The notes under the pieces are model-generated. The model was not told the origin of the DNA. It was given only the letters and a program-made list of their open reading frames with translations, and did not search any database. From NCBI GenBank assembly GCA_045133915.1, contig JBGUUX010000095.1, positions 1 to 49,025 on the forward strand: 49,025 nucleotides of DNA. Reading direction: 5' to 3'. This DNA is from RGIG7300 sp045133915 (GTDB taxonomy: Bacteria > Bacillota > Clostridia > Oscillospirales > CAG-272). Below, in pieces: positions 17,510-24,176 of this stretch. Position numbers and translations under genes: made by a program. Position 1 is the stretch's first letter; every line of letters begins with the position of its first letter.

Positions 17510-17516
17510 GATATAT

Positions 17517-17545
17517 AAAGTGCTATCCATTACGGATAGCACTTT
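17517..17545. terminator. Terminator after glyS, shared with spoIIIAH
   Basis: A 12-bp perfect stem (17517-17528 with 17534-17545) with loop ATTAC and TTTT follows glyS. The convergent spoIIIAH stop lies at its other side. Confidence 0.85.
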
Positions 17546-17547
17546 TG

Positions 17548-18120
17548 TTATGTCGTTTTTTCTACTATCTTCAGATTCTCAGGTAATATCCCAGCTTCTG
17601 TATATACGATCTCACGTATCTGAGTTATCTCGTTTTCAAGTAACCCGTCACTTTTGACCACAACGGTAGCGTTACCCTCACTTATAACCGCAACGCACTC
17701 CTCAAAACCTTTGGATACAATAAGAGATTCTATATTTCCTTCCGACTGTATGTTTGCGGCAATAACGTTTATTGCATTAAGAGCGGCATTACGGTCCTCC
17801 TCTAGGGTCTGTTCGTTGTCAACGATAGTCTGAAGTACCTCAAGAGCCTCGTCTCTGGTTCTCTGTCTTGATACCTCGGTCATAGCAAAATACGATTCTG
17901 CCTCTTCCACGTCAACAAGTTCGCTTCCCCCTGCGTTTTCTGACGTTGGTTTTACGTCATCACCCGGCTTAAAATAACTCCAGTTCAGATATACCGCCCC
18001 TCCTATTATACCAAGGGATGCAAGGACTATTATGTTTCGCTTCAGGTTTTCTCTTGAAAACCCTTTCTTTATCTTTTTTGCTCCGTCGGTAAGTAAGTTC
18101 TTCGTTTTACTTATGTTCAT
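17548..18120 (-). CDS. spoIIIAH: Stage III sporulation protein AH
   Basis: SpoIIIAH sits in the mother-cell membrane and meets forespore SpoIIQ across the intermembrane space, forming the feeding-tube channel. The 190-residue product has an N-terminal cytoplasmic stretch, one transmembrane helix (about 29-46, NIIVLASLGIIGGAVYLNW) and an extracytoplasmic YscJ/FliF-like domain (about 85-190) with EALEVLQTIVDNE and ENEITQIREIVYTEAGI. A 61-base gap separates it from spoIIIAG, the widest in the operon, and AGAGGT precedes the ATG. Confidence 0.93.
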   Translation of the reverse strand: MNISKTKNLLTDGAKKIKKGFSRENLKRNIIVLASLGIIGGAVYLNWSYFKPGDDVKPTSENAGGSELVDVEEAESYFAMTEVSRQRTRDEALEVLQTIVDNEQTLEEDRNAALNAINVIAANIQSEGNIESLIVSKGFEECVAVISEGNATVVVKSDGLLENEITQIREIVYTEAGILPENLKIVEKTT

Positions 18121-18181
18121 AACGTTACCTCTCTGTTTTTTATATTTATATATTAATATTCGGCATATCTGCCTTATATTA

Positions 18182-18619
18182 CTACGTATCTACAAAGATG
18201 TCGTTTGCAGGGATATCTAGTACCGAGCTTACAAGCTCGATAATCTTCGCCTTGGCAGAATTTTTACCCTCACTGTCACAAACCACGGCAACACCCTTTA
18301 TAACAGGTGCTATCTCCTTGATCAATAGCGAGTCTTCATCACCCGCACTGTAGTATTTTGCGCTTTCGCGGTCTCCCGACAACTCTGTATCAACGGCATA
18401 TACCTTTTCAGCCCCGCAGCTCTGGACCACCATTACTCTTACGTTACTGACACCTCCAAGCCCCGAAATAAGCTCGATAAGCTTATTTTCTATCATCTCC
18501 TCGTAGCTTGTCTCGGGCTCTGTATTTAGTTTTGCTTTTTCACCGGTAAGTAACAATATCAAAGCGCAAACCAAACCCACAGATATCAGTATAATACTTT
18601 TACGGTTAAGTATCTTCAT
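18182..18619 (-). CDS. spoIIIAG: Stage III sporulation protein AG
   Basis: SpoIIIAG forms a large ring in the mother-cell/forespore channel. The 145-residue product has one N-terminal transmembrane helix (about 8-24), then a ring-building-motif domain with LISGLGGVSNVRVMV, the conserved family phrase. It is shorter than the B. subtilis protein (about 229 residues), as is common in Clostridia. Its ATG overlaps the end of spoIIIAF by 14 bases, and GAGGTGAGGG lies upstream. Confidence 0.9.
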   Translation of the reverse strand: MKILNRKSIILISVGLVCALILLLTGEKAKLNTEPETSYEEMIENKLIELISGLGGVSNVRVMVVQSCGAEKVYAVDTELSGDRESAKYYSAGDEDSLLIKEIAPVIKGVAVVCDSEGKNSAKAKIIELVSSVLDIPANDIFVDT

Positions 18620-19091
18620 ACACTACCCTCACCTCACAGTCAGTACCAAAAATATCTTTGATATAGTTTACCGTATCAGAAAACAAGAGTTTTTTATCTA
18701 CAGAATATACTACGGTTATCTCCTCTACCTTAAGGGCTTGGTGGTCATTGTTGCTTATTACATTAACATCTTCCGGCTCCGTATCAAAACGTTCTTTAAG
18801 CATATCACGTACCTCATCTTCTATTTTCACACAGGCTTCTTTTAGGATGGCATCAGTATATAAGCTTAAGTCAGCCTGTCCGGAATCAACTTCAATATCC
18901 ACCGTATTTAGCTGCGGTAATTTACCCAAAGCGTTACAAAGAGGAAAAAGAAGCACCGAAGTTACCACAATGCTGATGAGAAAATTCAGGTATTTTGATA
19001 CCCTTGGATTTTCAGGCATTATCATCGTTACCACAGAGCAGGATACCGACACTATGAGTAATGAATAAACAAAATCTCTGACACCGCTCAT
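18606..19091 (-). CDS. spoIIIAF: Stage III sporulation protein AF
   Basis: This is a 161-residue channel protein with two N-terminal transmembrane helices (about 7-25 and 32-52) containing the family phrase NPRVSKYLNFLISIVV, then a soluble C-terminal domain related to ring-building motifs. It is preceded by GGAGG and starts one base after the spoIIIAE stop. Confidence 0.88.
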   Translation of the reverse strand: MSGVRDFVYSLLIVSVSCSVVTMIMPENPRVSKYLNFLISIVVTSVLLFPLCNALGKLPQLNTVDIEVDSGQADLSLYTDAILKEACVKIEDEVRDMLKERFDTEPEDVNVISNNDHQALKVEEITVVYSVDKKLLFSDTVNYIKDIFGTDCEVRVVYEDT

Positions 19092-19092
19092 A

Positions 19093-20160
19093 CTAGCCTC
19101 CCACTACAGCCTGAGCCGATGCAAACAGGTATATGCTTATAATAAACATGACCGCTGACGATACAGTTATCGCCAAAGCAAAGTTCATAAGCTCCGCGCC
19201 TCCCGATACTATCCCCTCCTCCTTGGTTAAACCAAAAACAGAACAAACAGCAGACATAAGAGAAAATGATATTTTGTTCAGCCACATACTCATTACCGTA
19301 GGAAATATCATCATTATAAGCGCCAATATTGCCAATGCTCCAAAGCTTGACCGTATGGCAGACATACTTACACCTACGGTTGCGGCTGCCTCACCCAATG
19401 CACCGCCGACTATAGGAATAGAATTTGCCGCCGCGAACTTGACTGTTCGCATACCTAGCGAATCTTTTGACGCAGATAACATATTCTGAAGGCTAAGTAT
19501 AGCTATCATTGACGATATCACAAATAGCAGTACCGTAGTATACGTACGTCGCAAAAAGTTACCCAGCCGTCTAAGGTCTACCACTTCGCAAAGAGCGTTT
19601 ATTATGCTGAACCCAAAACATATCTGCAATATAGGTTTAATACAGTGAAAGCAGATAGTTTCAAAAACCGTCAGTATGATCCCCATAGCCGTATTGTTTA
19701 CCGCCGCCGTGGTCAGATTTCCTCCCGTAGCGTAAAGAAGTGTTGTTACGGGTGTAAGGGTTACCATAAAACCGTTTATACGTGACATAAGCTCAGCCAT
19801 AGCTTCCCATACGTTTAATAGGTTATTATATACCGTCACAGCTATACAGGCAGTTGACAGATACCCAAGACCCCGTTGTATACCCTTACTTTGTACCGAT
19901 CCTGCAAGTACACTAAACAACGCCGAAAGAACTATCACAGCTAAAAGCGCACTCATACCACCCAGCACCCGTGGAAGAACATTCTTCAAAGCTTTTGTGA
20001 CCGTATCAATAATAACCTTATAGCTGATGCCCTCATCCCCAACTATACCATCAGGAAGGTTCTCTTCCATATCGTCGGTTATATACTCCGAAACGTCATC
20101 TGCCATTACCGGCATACCCAATAGCATCAAAACGACCGTCAAACACAATATCCTTTTCAT
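19093..20160 (-). CDS. spoIIIAE: Stage III sporulation protein AE
   Basis: SpoIIIAE is the polytopic membrane subunit of the SpoIIIA channel. The ~355-residue chain has a signal peptide (CLTVVLMLLGMPVMA) and about seven hydrophobic segments. The conserved phrase PIVGGALGEAAATVGVSMSAIRSSFG sits near 255-280. Translation can begin at ATG 20160, which overlaps the spoIIIAD stop as TGATG, or at the GTG one codon earlier. The DNA is compactly packed with no spacer on either side. Confidence 0.93.
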   Translation of the reverse strand: MKRILCLTVVLMLLGMPVMADDVSEYITDDMEENLPDGIVGDEGISYKVIIDTVTKALKNVLPRVLGGMSALLAVIVLSALFSVLAGSVQSKGIQRGLGYLSTACIAVTVYNNLLNVWEAMAELMSRINGFMVTLTPVTTLLYATGGNLTTAAVNNTAMGIILTVFETICFHCIKPILQICFGFSIINALCEVVDLRRLGNFLRRTYTTVLLFVISSMIAILSLQNMLSASKDSLGMRTVKFAAANSIPIVGGALGEAAATVGVSMSAIRSSFGALAILALIMMIFPTVMSMWLNKISFSLMSAVCSVFGLTKEEGIVSGGAELMNFALAITVSSAVMFIISIYLFASAQAVVGG

Positions 20161-20543
20161 CACGTCAACAGCATACCTTCGCTAAGCTCTATAATACTTT
20201 TGATAAGAGGAAACGCCAGAACCAGAAGCTCCGCCTTTGCTGCCAGCTCAACCCGTCCCGCAAGCTGATGTTCCCCGTTGTCACGGCAGAGATCAGCACC
20301 AACGCAGGCTAGGTAGGATACCCCCACCCCTTTAAGCATTACTTTAAAATAATCTCCGTATTTGTTAGAATCGCATAGGCTGTAAAAATACCCAAATATC
20401 TCCCTCACCTGCGAAAAAGACAAGATAAATATTCCAAGCCCTGCAGAGAATATAACAAAAGGCACAAACCCCGGATGAACACTCTTGATGACTGAACAGG
20501 CAATGACGGCTACTACAGCTATACCTATTGCTTTTAATATCAT
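20160..20543 (-). CDS. spoIIIAD: Stage III sporulation protein AD
   Basis: This 127-residue integral membrane protein has four hydrophobic segments and matches the SpoIIIAD family, including KVMLKGVGVSYLACVGADLCRDNGEHQLAGRVELAAKAE-type wording near 70-108. It is a membrane component of the SpoIIIA export apparatus. Its ATG overlaps the spoIIIAC stop as ATGA. Confidence 0.93.
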   Translation of the reverse strand: MILKAIGIAVVAVIACSVIKSVHPGFVPFVIFSAGLGIFILSFSQVREIFGYFYSLCDSNKYGDYFKVMLKGVGVSYLACVGADLCRDNGEHQLAGRVELAAKAELLVLAFPLIKSIIELSEGMLLT

Positions 20544-20734
20544 AAACCAAAGGTGCCCTTGACAGTGTCAAGCAGATCACCAAGCTGAGATATTATCATT
20601 ATCAATACTATTATCGCACCTGCAACCGATACAAGCATTGCCATCTCATCCCTACCTGCCCGATTAAGTAAAATATAGGATATACTTACCAGAAAACCTA
20701 TTCCCGCTATCCTCATAATAACCGTTATATCCAT
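20540..20734 (-). CDS. spoIIIAC: Stage III sporulation protein AC
   Basis: This 64-residue protein has two hydrophobic helices joined by LLNRAGRDEMA, the hallmark SpoIIIAC loop. The size matches the family (about 65-68 residues). GAGGTGAAGG precedes the ATG, nine bases after the spoIIIAB stop. It is thought to act with SpoIIIAD in the channel membrane base. Confidence 0.93.
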   Translation of the reverse strand: MDITVIMRIAGIGFLVSISYILLNRAGRDEMAMLVSVAGAIIVLIMIISQLGDLLDTVKGTFGL

Positions 20735-20743
20735 CCTTCACCT

Positions 20744-21199
20744 CTATATCAAAAGAATAAGCAGCATAGCGCCTGCAATAAGCGTCAACGTGGAATAGAC
20801 CTTGTATTTTTTCGGTATATCAGCCTTATATTCGGACAGCAGACTGTTCAATGCTTGTATAGTGTAGTCGCAGTTGGCTATCTGATCCTCCGCACTGCTT
20901 TTACCAAGCTTTGCAAAAAAATCCTTTAAAAGCTTCTTACCTCTAGCATCAAGATAAATATTTGTATCTATTCCTTCTTTGTCAAAAACACCGCTGTCAA
21001 CTATCCTTTTGTCAGTATAATTATCTATCAGTTTGTTGGTGGGGGTACAGAAATAACTTATCTGCTGTTTTACGTAGGTTATAAAGTCTATCACTGCAAC
21101 GTGAAAGCTTATGCGCTCTCTGCCAAAGCGCCTTATACAAAACGCCGTATATACGGCTATGACCGATATTATCAAGATCGCCGAATATCTATACCCCAT
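20744..21199 (-). CDS. spoIIIAB: Stage III sporulation protein AB
   Basis: The 151-residue product has hydrophobic helices at both ends (about 5-20 and 135-150) and a charged centre resembling type II secretion GspF-like SpoIIIAB proteins. The match is recognisable by position in the operon and by the C-terminal YKVYSTLTLIAGAMLLILLI helix more than by strong motifs. I chose the ATG at 21199, giving an 11-base overlap with spoIIIAA; the longer frame lacks a better ribosome site. Confidence 0.85.
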   Translation of the reverse strand: MGYRYSAILIISVIAVYTAFCIRRFGRERISFHVAVIDFITYVKQQISYFCTPTNKLIDNYTDKRIVDSGVFDKEGIDTNIYLDARGKKLLKDFFAKLGKSSAEDQIANCDYTIQALNSLLSEYKADIPKKYKVYSTLTLIAGAMLLILLI

Positions 21200-22049
21200 A
21201 CCTGCACTCTGTAAACTCAAAGTCGTATTTTTCTGATATTCCCTTTCTTCTTATCCCTATATAGCAACCAAACACCCCATGCTCGTCCATACGGCGAATA
21301 TTATTACGCATGATAAGAGAAGTAACGCAGTCTCCGTGAGCGGTAGTTACCATAGGAACACCCGAGCTTTGATTTAAAAGCAAAGCATCCGTTTCTTCTA
21401 CGTTGCCTATCTCATCACAGATAATAAGATCGGGAGACATAGTACGTATAGCCTGTTCGATACCCTTATGCTTAGGGTAAGAGGCGTATATATCAAGCAT
21501 AGGTATATCATCCATAATAGGGTGATATAGCTCGTTTCGCGAGTCGATAACTGAGATCCGCTTAATATAAGGAGGTTGCGCTAACGTGAGAATTAGATCC
21601 CGCAAAAGAGTTGTTTTACCCACACCGGGTGGCGAATATATAAGTACCCCCTTGCTGAAGTTATTTGTTCTCAAATATTCGGTCACAGGCTGACACACAC
21701 CTCTTATTAAATAAGGTATACGTATATTAACGGATCCGATTTCACTTAAGTTAGTGACCGTCCCGTTATGTACTACAGCTTGTCCCGCAACCCCCACGCG
21801 ATAACCGTCCCCAAGAGAGATATAACCCTCAATAAGTCCCGAAAGCTTGGAATGATAAGAATGCTCAAGCAAGTTATCCACTATAGCGTCAAAGGTTGCC
21901 GAATCTGTTTTGACGTTAAGGGTAAAATATCGGTCATCCCTTTTGATAACAATATAAGAATTTCGTTTTAATCTTATTTCATTTATTCTGCCGTACCCTT
22001 TAATCTCTGTTAAAATATCGGTGGGCAGATATCTGTCAAGCTTGTTCAC
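21189..22049 (-). CDS. spoIIIAA: Stage III sporulation protein AA (AAA-type ATPase)
   Basis: SpoIIIAA is the cytoplasmic ATPase that energises the SpoIIIA complex. It has Walker A SPPGVGKTT (Lys145 from the chosen start), Walker B PDLIICDEIG, and the conserved LVTTAHG-type sensor (VTTAHGD). The open frame extends upstream, but its first codons are the spo0A terminator itself. The most likely start is GTG 22049: GGGTGAT lies three bases upstream, the same spacing as four other starts in this window. ATG 22061 is the alternative, but has no ribosome site. It is the first gene of spoIIIAA-AH. Confidence 0.92.
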   Translation of the reverse strand: MNKLDRYLPTDILTEIKGYGRINEIRLKRNSYIVIKRDDRYFTLNVKTDSATFDAIVDNLLEHSYHSKLSGLIEGYISLGDGYRVGVAGQAVVHNGTVTNLSEIGSVNIRIPYLIRGVCQPVTEYLRTNNFSKGVLIYSPPGVGKTTLLRDLILTLAQPPYIKRISVIDSRNELYHPIMDDIPMLDIYASYPKHKGIEQAIRTMSPDLIICDEIGNVEETDALLLNQSSGVPMVTTAHGDCVTSLIMRNNIRRMDEHGVFGCYIGIRRKGISEKYDFEFTECRYGV

Positions 22050-22065
22050 CGCATCACCCATAGCA

Positions 22066-22094
22066 TATATATGTAAGGATAAAATAAAAAATGC
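22066..22094 (-). promoter_or_regulatory. Candidate sigma-E promoter of the spoIIIA operon
   Basis: On the minus strand GCATTTT (22088-22094), 14 bases, then CATATATA (22066-22073). This fits the sigma-E pattern (KMATATT, 14-15 bases, CATACAHT) at 6 of 7 and 6 of 8 positions. The -35 is the descending stem and U-tract of the spo0A terminator. Transcription would start about ten bases before the GTG start of spoIIIAA. In B. subtilis this operon is sigma-E dependent. Confidence 0.5.
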
Positions 22095-22111
22095 ACCTTT
22101 ACGGTGCATTT
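22085..22111 (-). terminator. Terminator of spo0A
   Basis: The inverted repeat AAATGCACC/GGTGCATTT with loop GTAAA is followed by TTTTTTATTTT on the minus strand. It starts immediately at the spo0A stop codon and separates spo0A from spoIIIAA. Confidence 0.88.
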
Positions 22112-22889
22112 ATGAAAGCTGATTGGTGAGTCTGAGGTTATCCGCTATCATAGCAATAAATTCGCTGTTGGTAGGCTTACCTCTGTTGTTATGTATGGTA
22201 TATCCAAAGTAAGAATTGAGCACGTCTATATCTCCTCTGTCCCATGCTACCTCTATTGCGTGACGTATTGCACGTTCTACACGGGAAGAAGTAGTCTGAT
22301 ATTTCTTGGCTACAGAGGGATAGAGTATCTTCGTTACGGCGTTTATCATATCGTTATCGGATATAGTCATAAGTATAGCCGTTCTCAGATACTGATATCC
22401 CTTAATATGGGCGGGAACGCCTATCTGATGTATCACTTTGGTCACCTGCGCCTCAAGGTTGTCACCCTGCTCAGGGATAACCGAAGCATTGCGACCATCC
22501 TTGACCCTGGCATCGTATAATCTCCTTATCCTCTCGTGAAGGGTATTGTAGTCAAGGGGCTTAAGCACGCAGTAATGAGCTCCCGCATTTGAAAGCTCGT
22601 TAAACATATTAGGGTTATTAACTATAGAAGTGATTATAAAGGAAGGAGGATTGTCCTCGCCCAAAGAAAGTCGCTGACAGTTACGGATAACGTTCAGGGT
22701 CTCCACCTTTCCCATCCATACGTCCATAATAACGATATCGGGATGATGCTTCTCTATCTGAAACATTGCCTCTTCACCGTCTGCCGCTTCTTCAATCAAA
22801 CGGTAACCGAAACCCTTAAGGTTCTCCTTACAGCTTTTTCTAAACTCTCTGTTTTCATCTGCGACCAGTATCTTAACATTTTTCTCCAT
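22110..22889 (-). CDS. spo0A: Sporulation master regulator
   Basis: Spo0A is the response regulator whose phosphorylation starts sporulation. The 259-residue product has a receiver domain (1-125) with acidic pocket Asp11/Glu12, phosphoacceptor Asp56, Thr87 and Lys110. The C-terminal Spo0A_C DNA-binding domain (about 150-259) is very typical, including GYQYLRTAI, LYPSVAKKYQTTSSRVERAIRHAIEVAW and YFGYT. Around Asp56 the usual D-x-x-M-P-x-x-D-G is changed to DVWMGKVETL, losing the Pro and the DG. CGGAG precedes the ATG. spoIVB, the common upstream neighbour, is absent; spoIIIAA follows directly. Confidence 0.96.
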   Translation of the reverse strand: MEKNVKILVADENREFRKSCKENLKGFGYRLIEEAADGEEAMFQIEKHHPDIVIMDVWMGKVETLNVIRNCQRLSLGEDNPPSFIITSIVNNPNMFNELSNAGAHYCVLKPLDYNTLHERIRRLYDARVKDGRNASVIPEQGDNLEAQVTKVIHQIGVPAHIKGYQYLRTAILMTISDNDMINAVTKILYPSVAKKYQTTSSRVERAIRHAIEVAWDRGDIDVLNSYFGYTIHNNRGKPTNSEFIAMIADNLRLTNQLS

Positions 22890-22927
22890 TTTTACACGCT
22901 CCGTTATATTTTATTTATTACTCCTAT

Positions 22928-22956
22928 ATATTACCATAATATGGTAAATAATGCAA
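22928..22956 (-). promoter_or_regulatory. Sigma-A-type promoter of spo0A
   Basis: On the minus strand TTGCAT (22951-22956), a 17-base spacer and TAATAT (22928-22933), about 38 bases before the ATG. The 17-base palindrome at 22931-22947 fills most of the spacer and overlaps the -10. Confidence 0.65.
22931..22947. promoter_or_regulatory. Perfect palindrome at the spo0A promoter (candidate operator)
   Basis: TTACCATA, one central base, then TATGGTAA: eight-base perfect arms placed over the spacer and -10 of the spo0A promoter, where a bound dimer would block polymerase. Confidence 0.55.
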
Positions 22957-22972
22957 TAGAAAACTGGTAATA

Positions 22973-22985
22973 ATTTGTAACAAAT
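22973..22985. promoter_or_regulatory. Second palindrome upstream of spo0A
   Basis: ATTTGT, one central base, then ACAAAT: six-base perfect arms, 16 bases upstream of the spo0A -35. It is AT-rich, so chance is a real alternative. Confidence 0.35.
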
Positions 22986-23048
22986 ATTCCTTTCCATTTT
23001 TTGTCAATATACACAAATTGCACTAATAAGCTGAGTTTATACAAAAAA

Positions 23049-23069
23049 GAGGACTGAAAATCAGCCCTC
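23049..23069 (-). terminator. Terminator of the lon-to-GNAT operon
   Basis: The stem GAGGGCTGA/TCAGTCCTC is followed by TTTTTT on the minus strand. The stop codon of the last gene lies inside the stem. Confidence 0.88.
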
Positions 23070-23453
23070 ACATTTACACGGTTCGGTAAAGAATCCCCGG
23101 GTATTCATATACCACTTATCCGACTCGTTCTTTCTGAAGCCTATACGAGAAATCAGCGCTTCTCTGCCCATATCCCTTGCTTCAAAATAATTATCGGTAA
23201 TACCGCACAGATCAATAAAGTTAAGAGCGGCTCTTCCCATAACGAACAGAACCTCTTCGTTATCAGTTCCCTTGATATTTTCAAGATCATAGATATAGCC
23301 GCATTTACCCTTAATACCAAACTGCATAACGCCTATAAGCTCACCGCCGACGATACCTTTGTACGCAAGTCTGTCAACATTGTACACAATACCTGCTTTT
23401 TCGCACAGCTCCTTCTGTTCGGCTTTATCTTGAATAGGATATACTTCCAGCAT
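23061..23453 (-). CDS. Small GNAT-like protein
   Basis: The 130-residue product has a GNAT-like pattern: YKGIVGGELIGVMQFGIKGKCGYIYDLENIKG (beta strands), VLFVMGRAALNFIDLCGI (helix) and a C-terminal ALISRIGFRK segment typical of these folds. The canonical R/Q-x-x-G-x-G/A loop is not visible, so it may not bind acetyl-CoA. It ends with two cysteines (CKC). It abuts rluB with a one-base overlap and is the last gene of the operon. Function unknown. Confidence 0.6.
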   Translation of the reverse strand: MLEVYPIQDKAEQKELCEKAGIVYNVDRLAYKGIVGGELIGVMQFGIKGKCGYIYDLENIKGTDNEEVLFVMGRAALNFIDLCGITDNYFEARDMGREALISRIGFRKNESDKWYMNTRGFFTEPCKCEG

Positions 23454-24175
23454 TATTTATACTCCTTTAAATACTTTACCTGCTCCTTGGTAAGCCAACG
23501 CCACTGACCTGCGCGAAGGTCACCAAGCTCAATACTACCAACGGCAATTCTGCGAAGATAGGATATCTCAAGACCCGCCTGCTCACACATCTTACGTATC
23601 TGTCTGTTTCTGCCCTCATGGAGTATCATCTCAAGGACAGTATAGCCGTTTTTGGAACGAAGTATCTTACACTCAACCGGCTTTATCTTATAATCGTCTA
23701 TAACCATCTCGGAGTTCAAAAGCGCAAGCTGTTCCTTAGTCACAGCGCTCTCTACTCTTACGTTATATGTCTTAGGTACGTGGTGAGCGGGATGCATAAG
23801 CTTGTTTGCCAGATCTCCGTCGTTGGTCATAATGAGCATTCCCTCGCTCTCGTAGTCAAGTCTGCCTACGGGATAAACGCGTTCTCCCACGTCTTTAACA
23901 AGAGAAGCAACGCACTTTCTGTCCTTGTCGTCCGACATGGTAGTAACATATCCGCGGGGCTTATTAAGCATAAGGTAAACCTTATGACTGTTACGCTTAC
24001 GCATAACAGGTCTGCCCTTATATCTTACCTTATCTCTTGCGGGATCTATAACTCTGCCTACCTCAACGGCTTCACCGTTTACGGTAATGTTTCCTGCTTC
24101 TATTTCTTTTTCTGCTGCGCGACGGCTCATAACACCACATTCGGCAACAAACTTCTGTAATCTTATCTGTTCCAT
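23453..24175 (-). CDS. rluB: RsuA/RluB-family pseudouridine synthase
   Basis: The enzyme modifies a uridine in ribosomal RNA, in RluB members of 23S helix 89. The 240-residue product has an N-terminal S4 domain (about 3-50, QKFVAECGVMSRRAAEKEIEAG) and the catalytic motif GRLDYESEGM with Asp107, followed by HPAHHVPKTYNV. It lies one base from the dac stop, as in the B. subtilis scpAB-dacB-spmAB-rluB cluster, but here spmA and spmB are missing between them. Confidence 0.88.
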   Translation of the reverse strand: MEQIRLQKFVAECGVMSRRAAEKEIEAGNITVNGEAVEVGRVIDPARDKVRYKGRPVMRKRNSHKVYLMLNKPRGYVTTMSDDKDRKCVASLVKDVGERVYPVGRLDYESEGMLIMTNDGDLANKLMHPAHHVPKTYNVRVESAVTKEQLALLNSEMVIDDYKIKPVECKILRSKNGYTVLEMILHEGRNRQIRKMCEQAGLEISYLRRIAVGSIELGDLRAGQWRWLTKEQVKYLKEYK

Positions 24176-24176
24176 A

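Noticed and set aside
16190..17542. 450-codon open frame on the minus strand opposite glyS
   Set aside because: It mirrors the whole glyS gene, has no ribosome site, and arises from the strong codon bias of glyS; the translation is valine/leucine/serine-rich with no known motif.
22960..23010. Sigma-H promoter and TTGACA-type second promoter upstream of spo0A
   Set aside because: AAAGGAATA fits a sigma-H -35, but no GAAT -10 lies 11-12 bases on. TTGACA at 23002-23007 has TTTGTT where its -10 should be.
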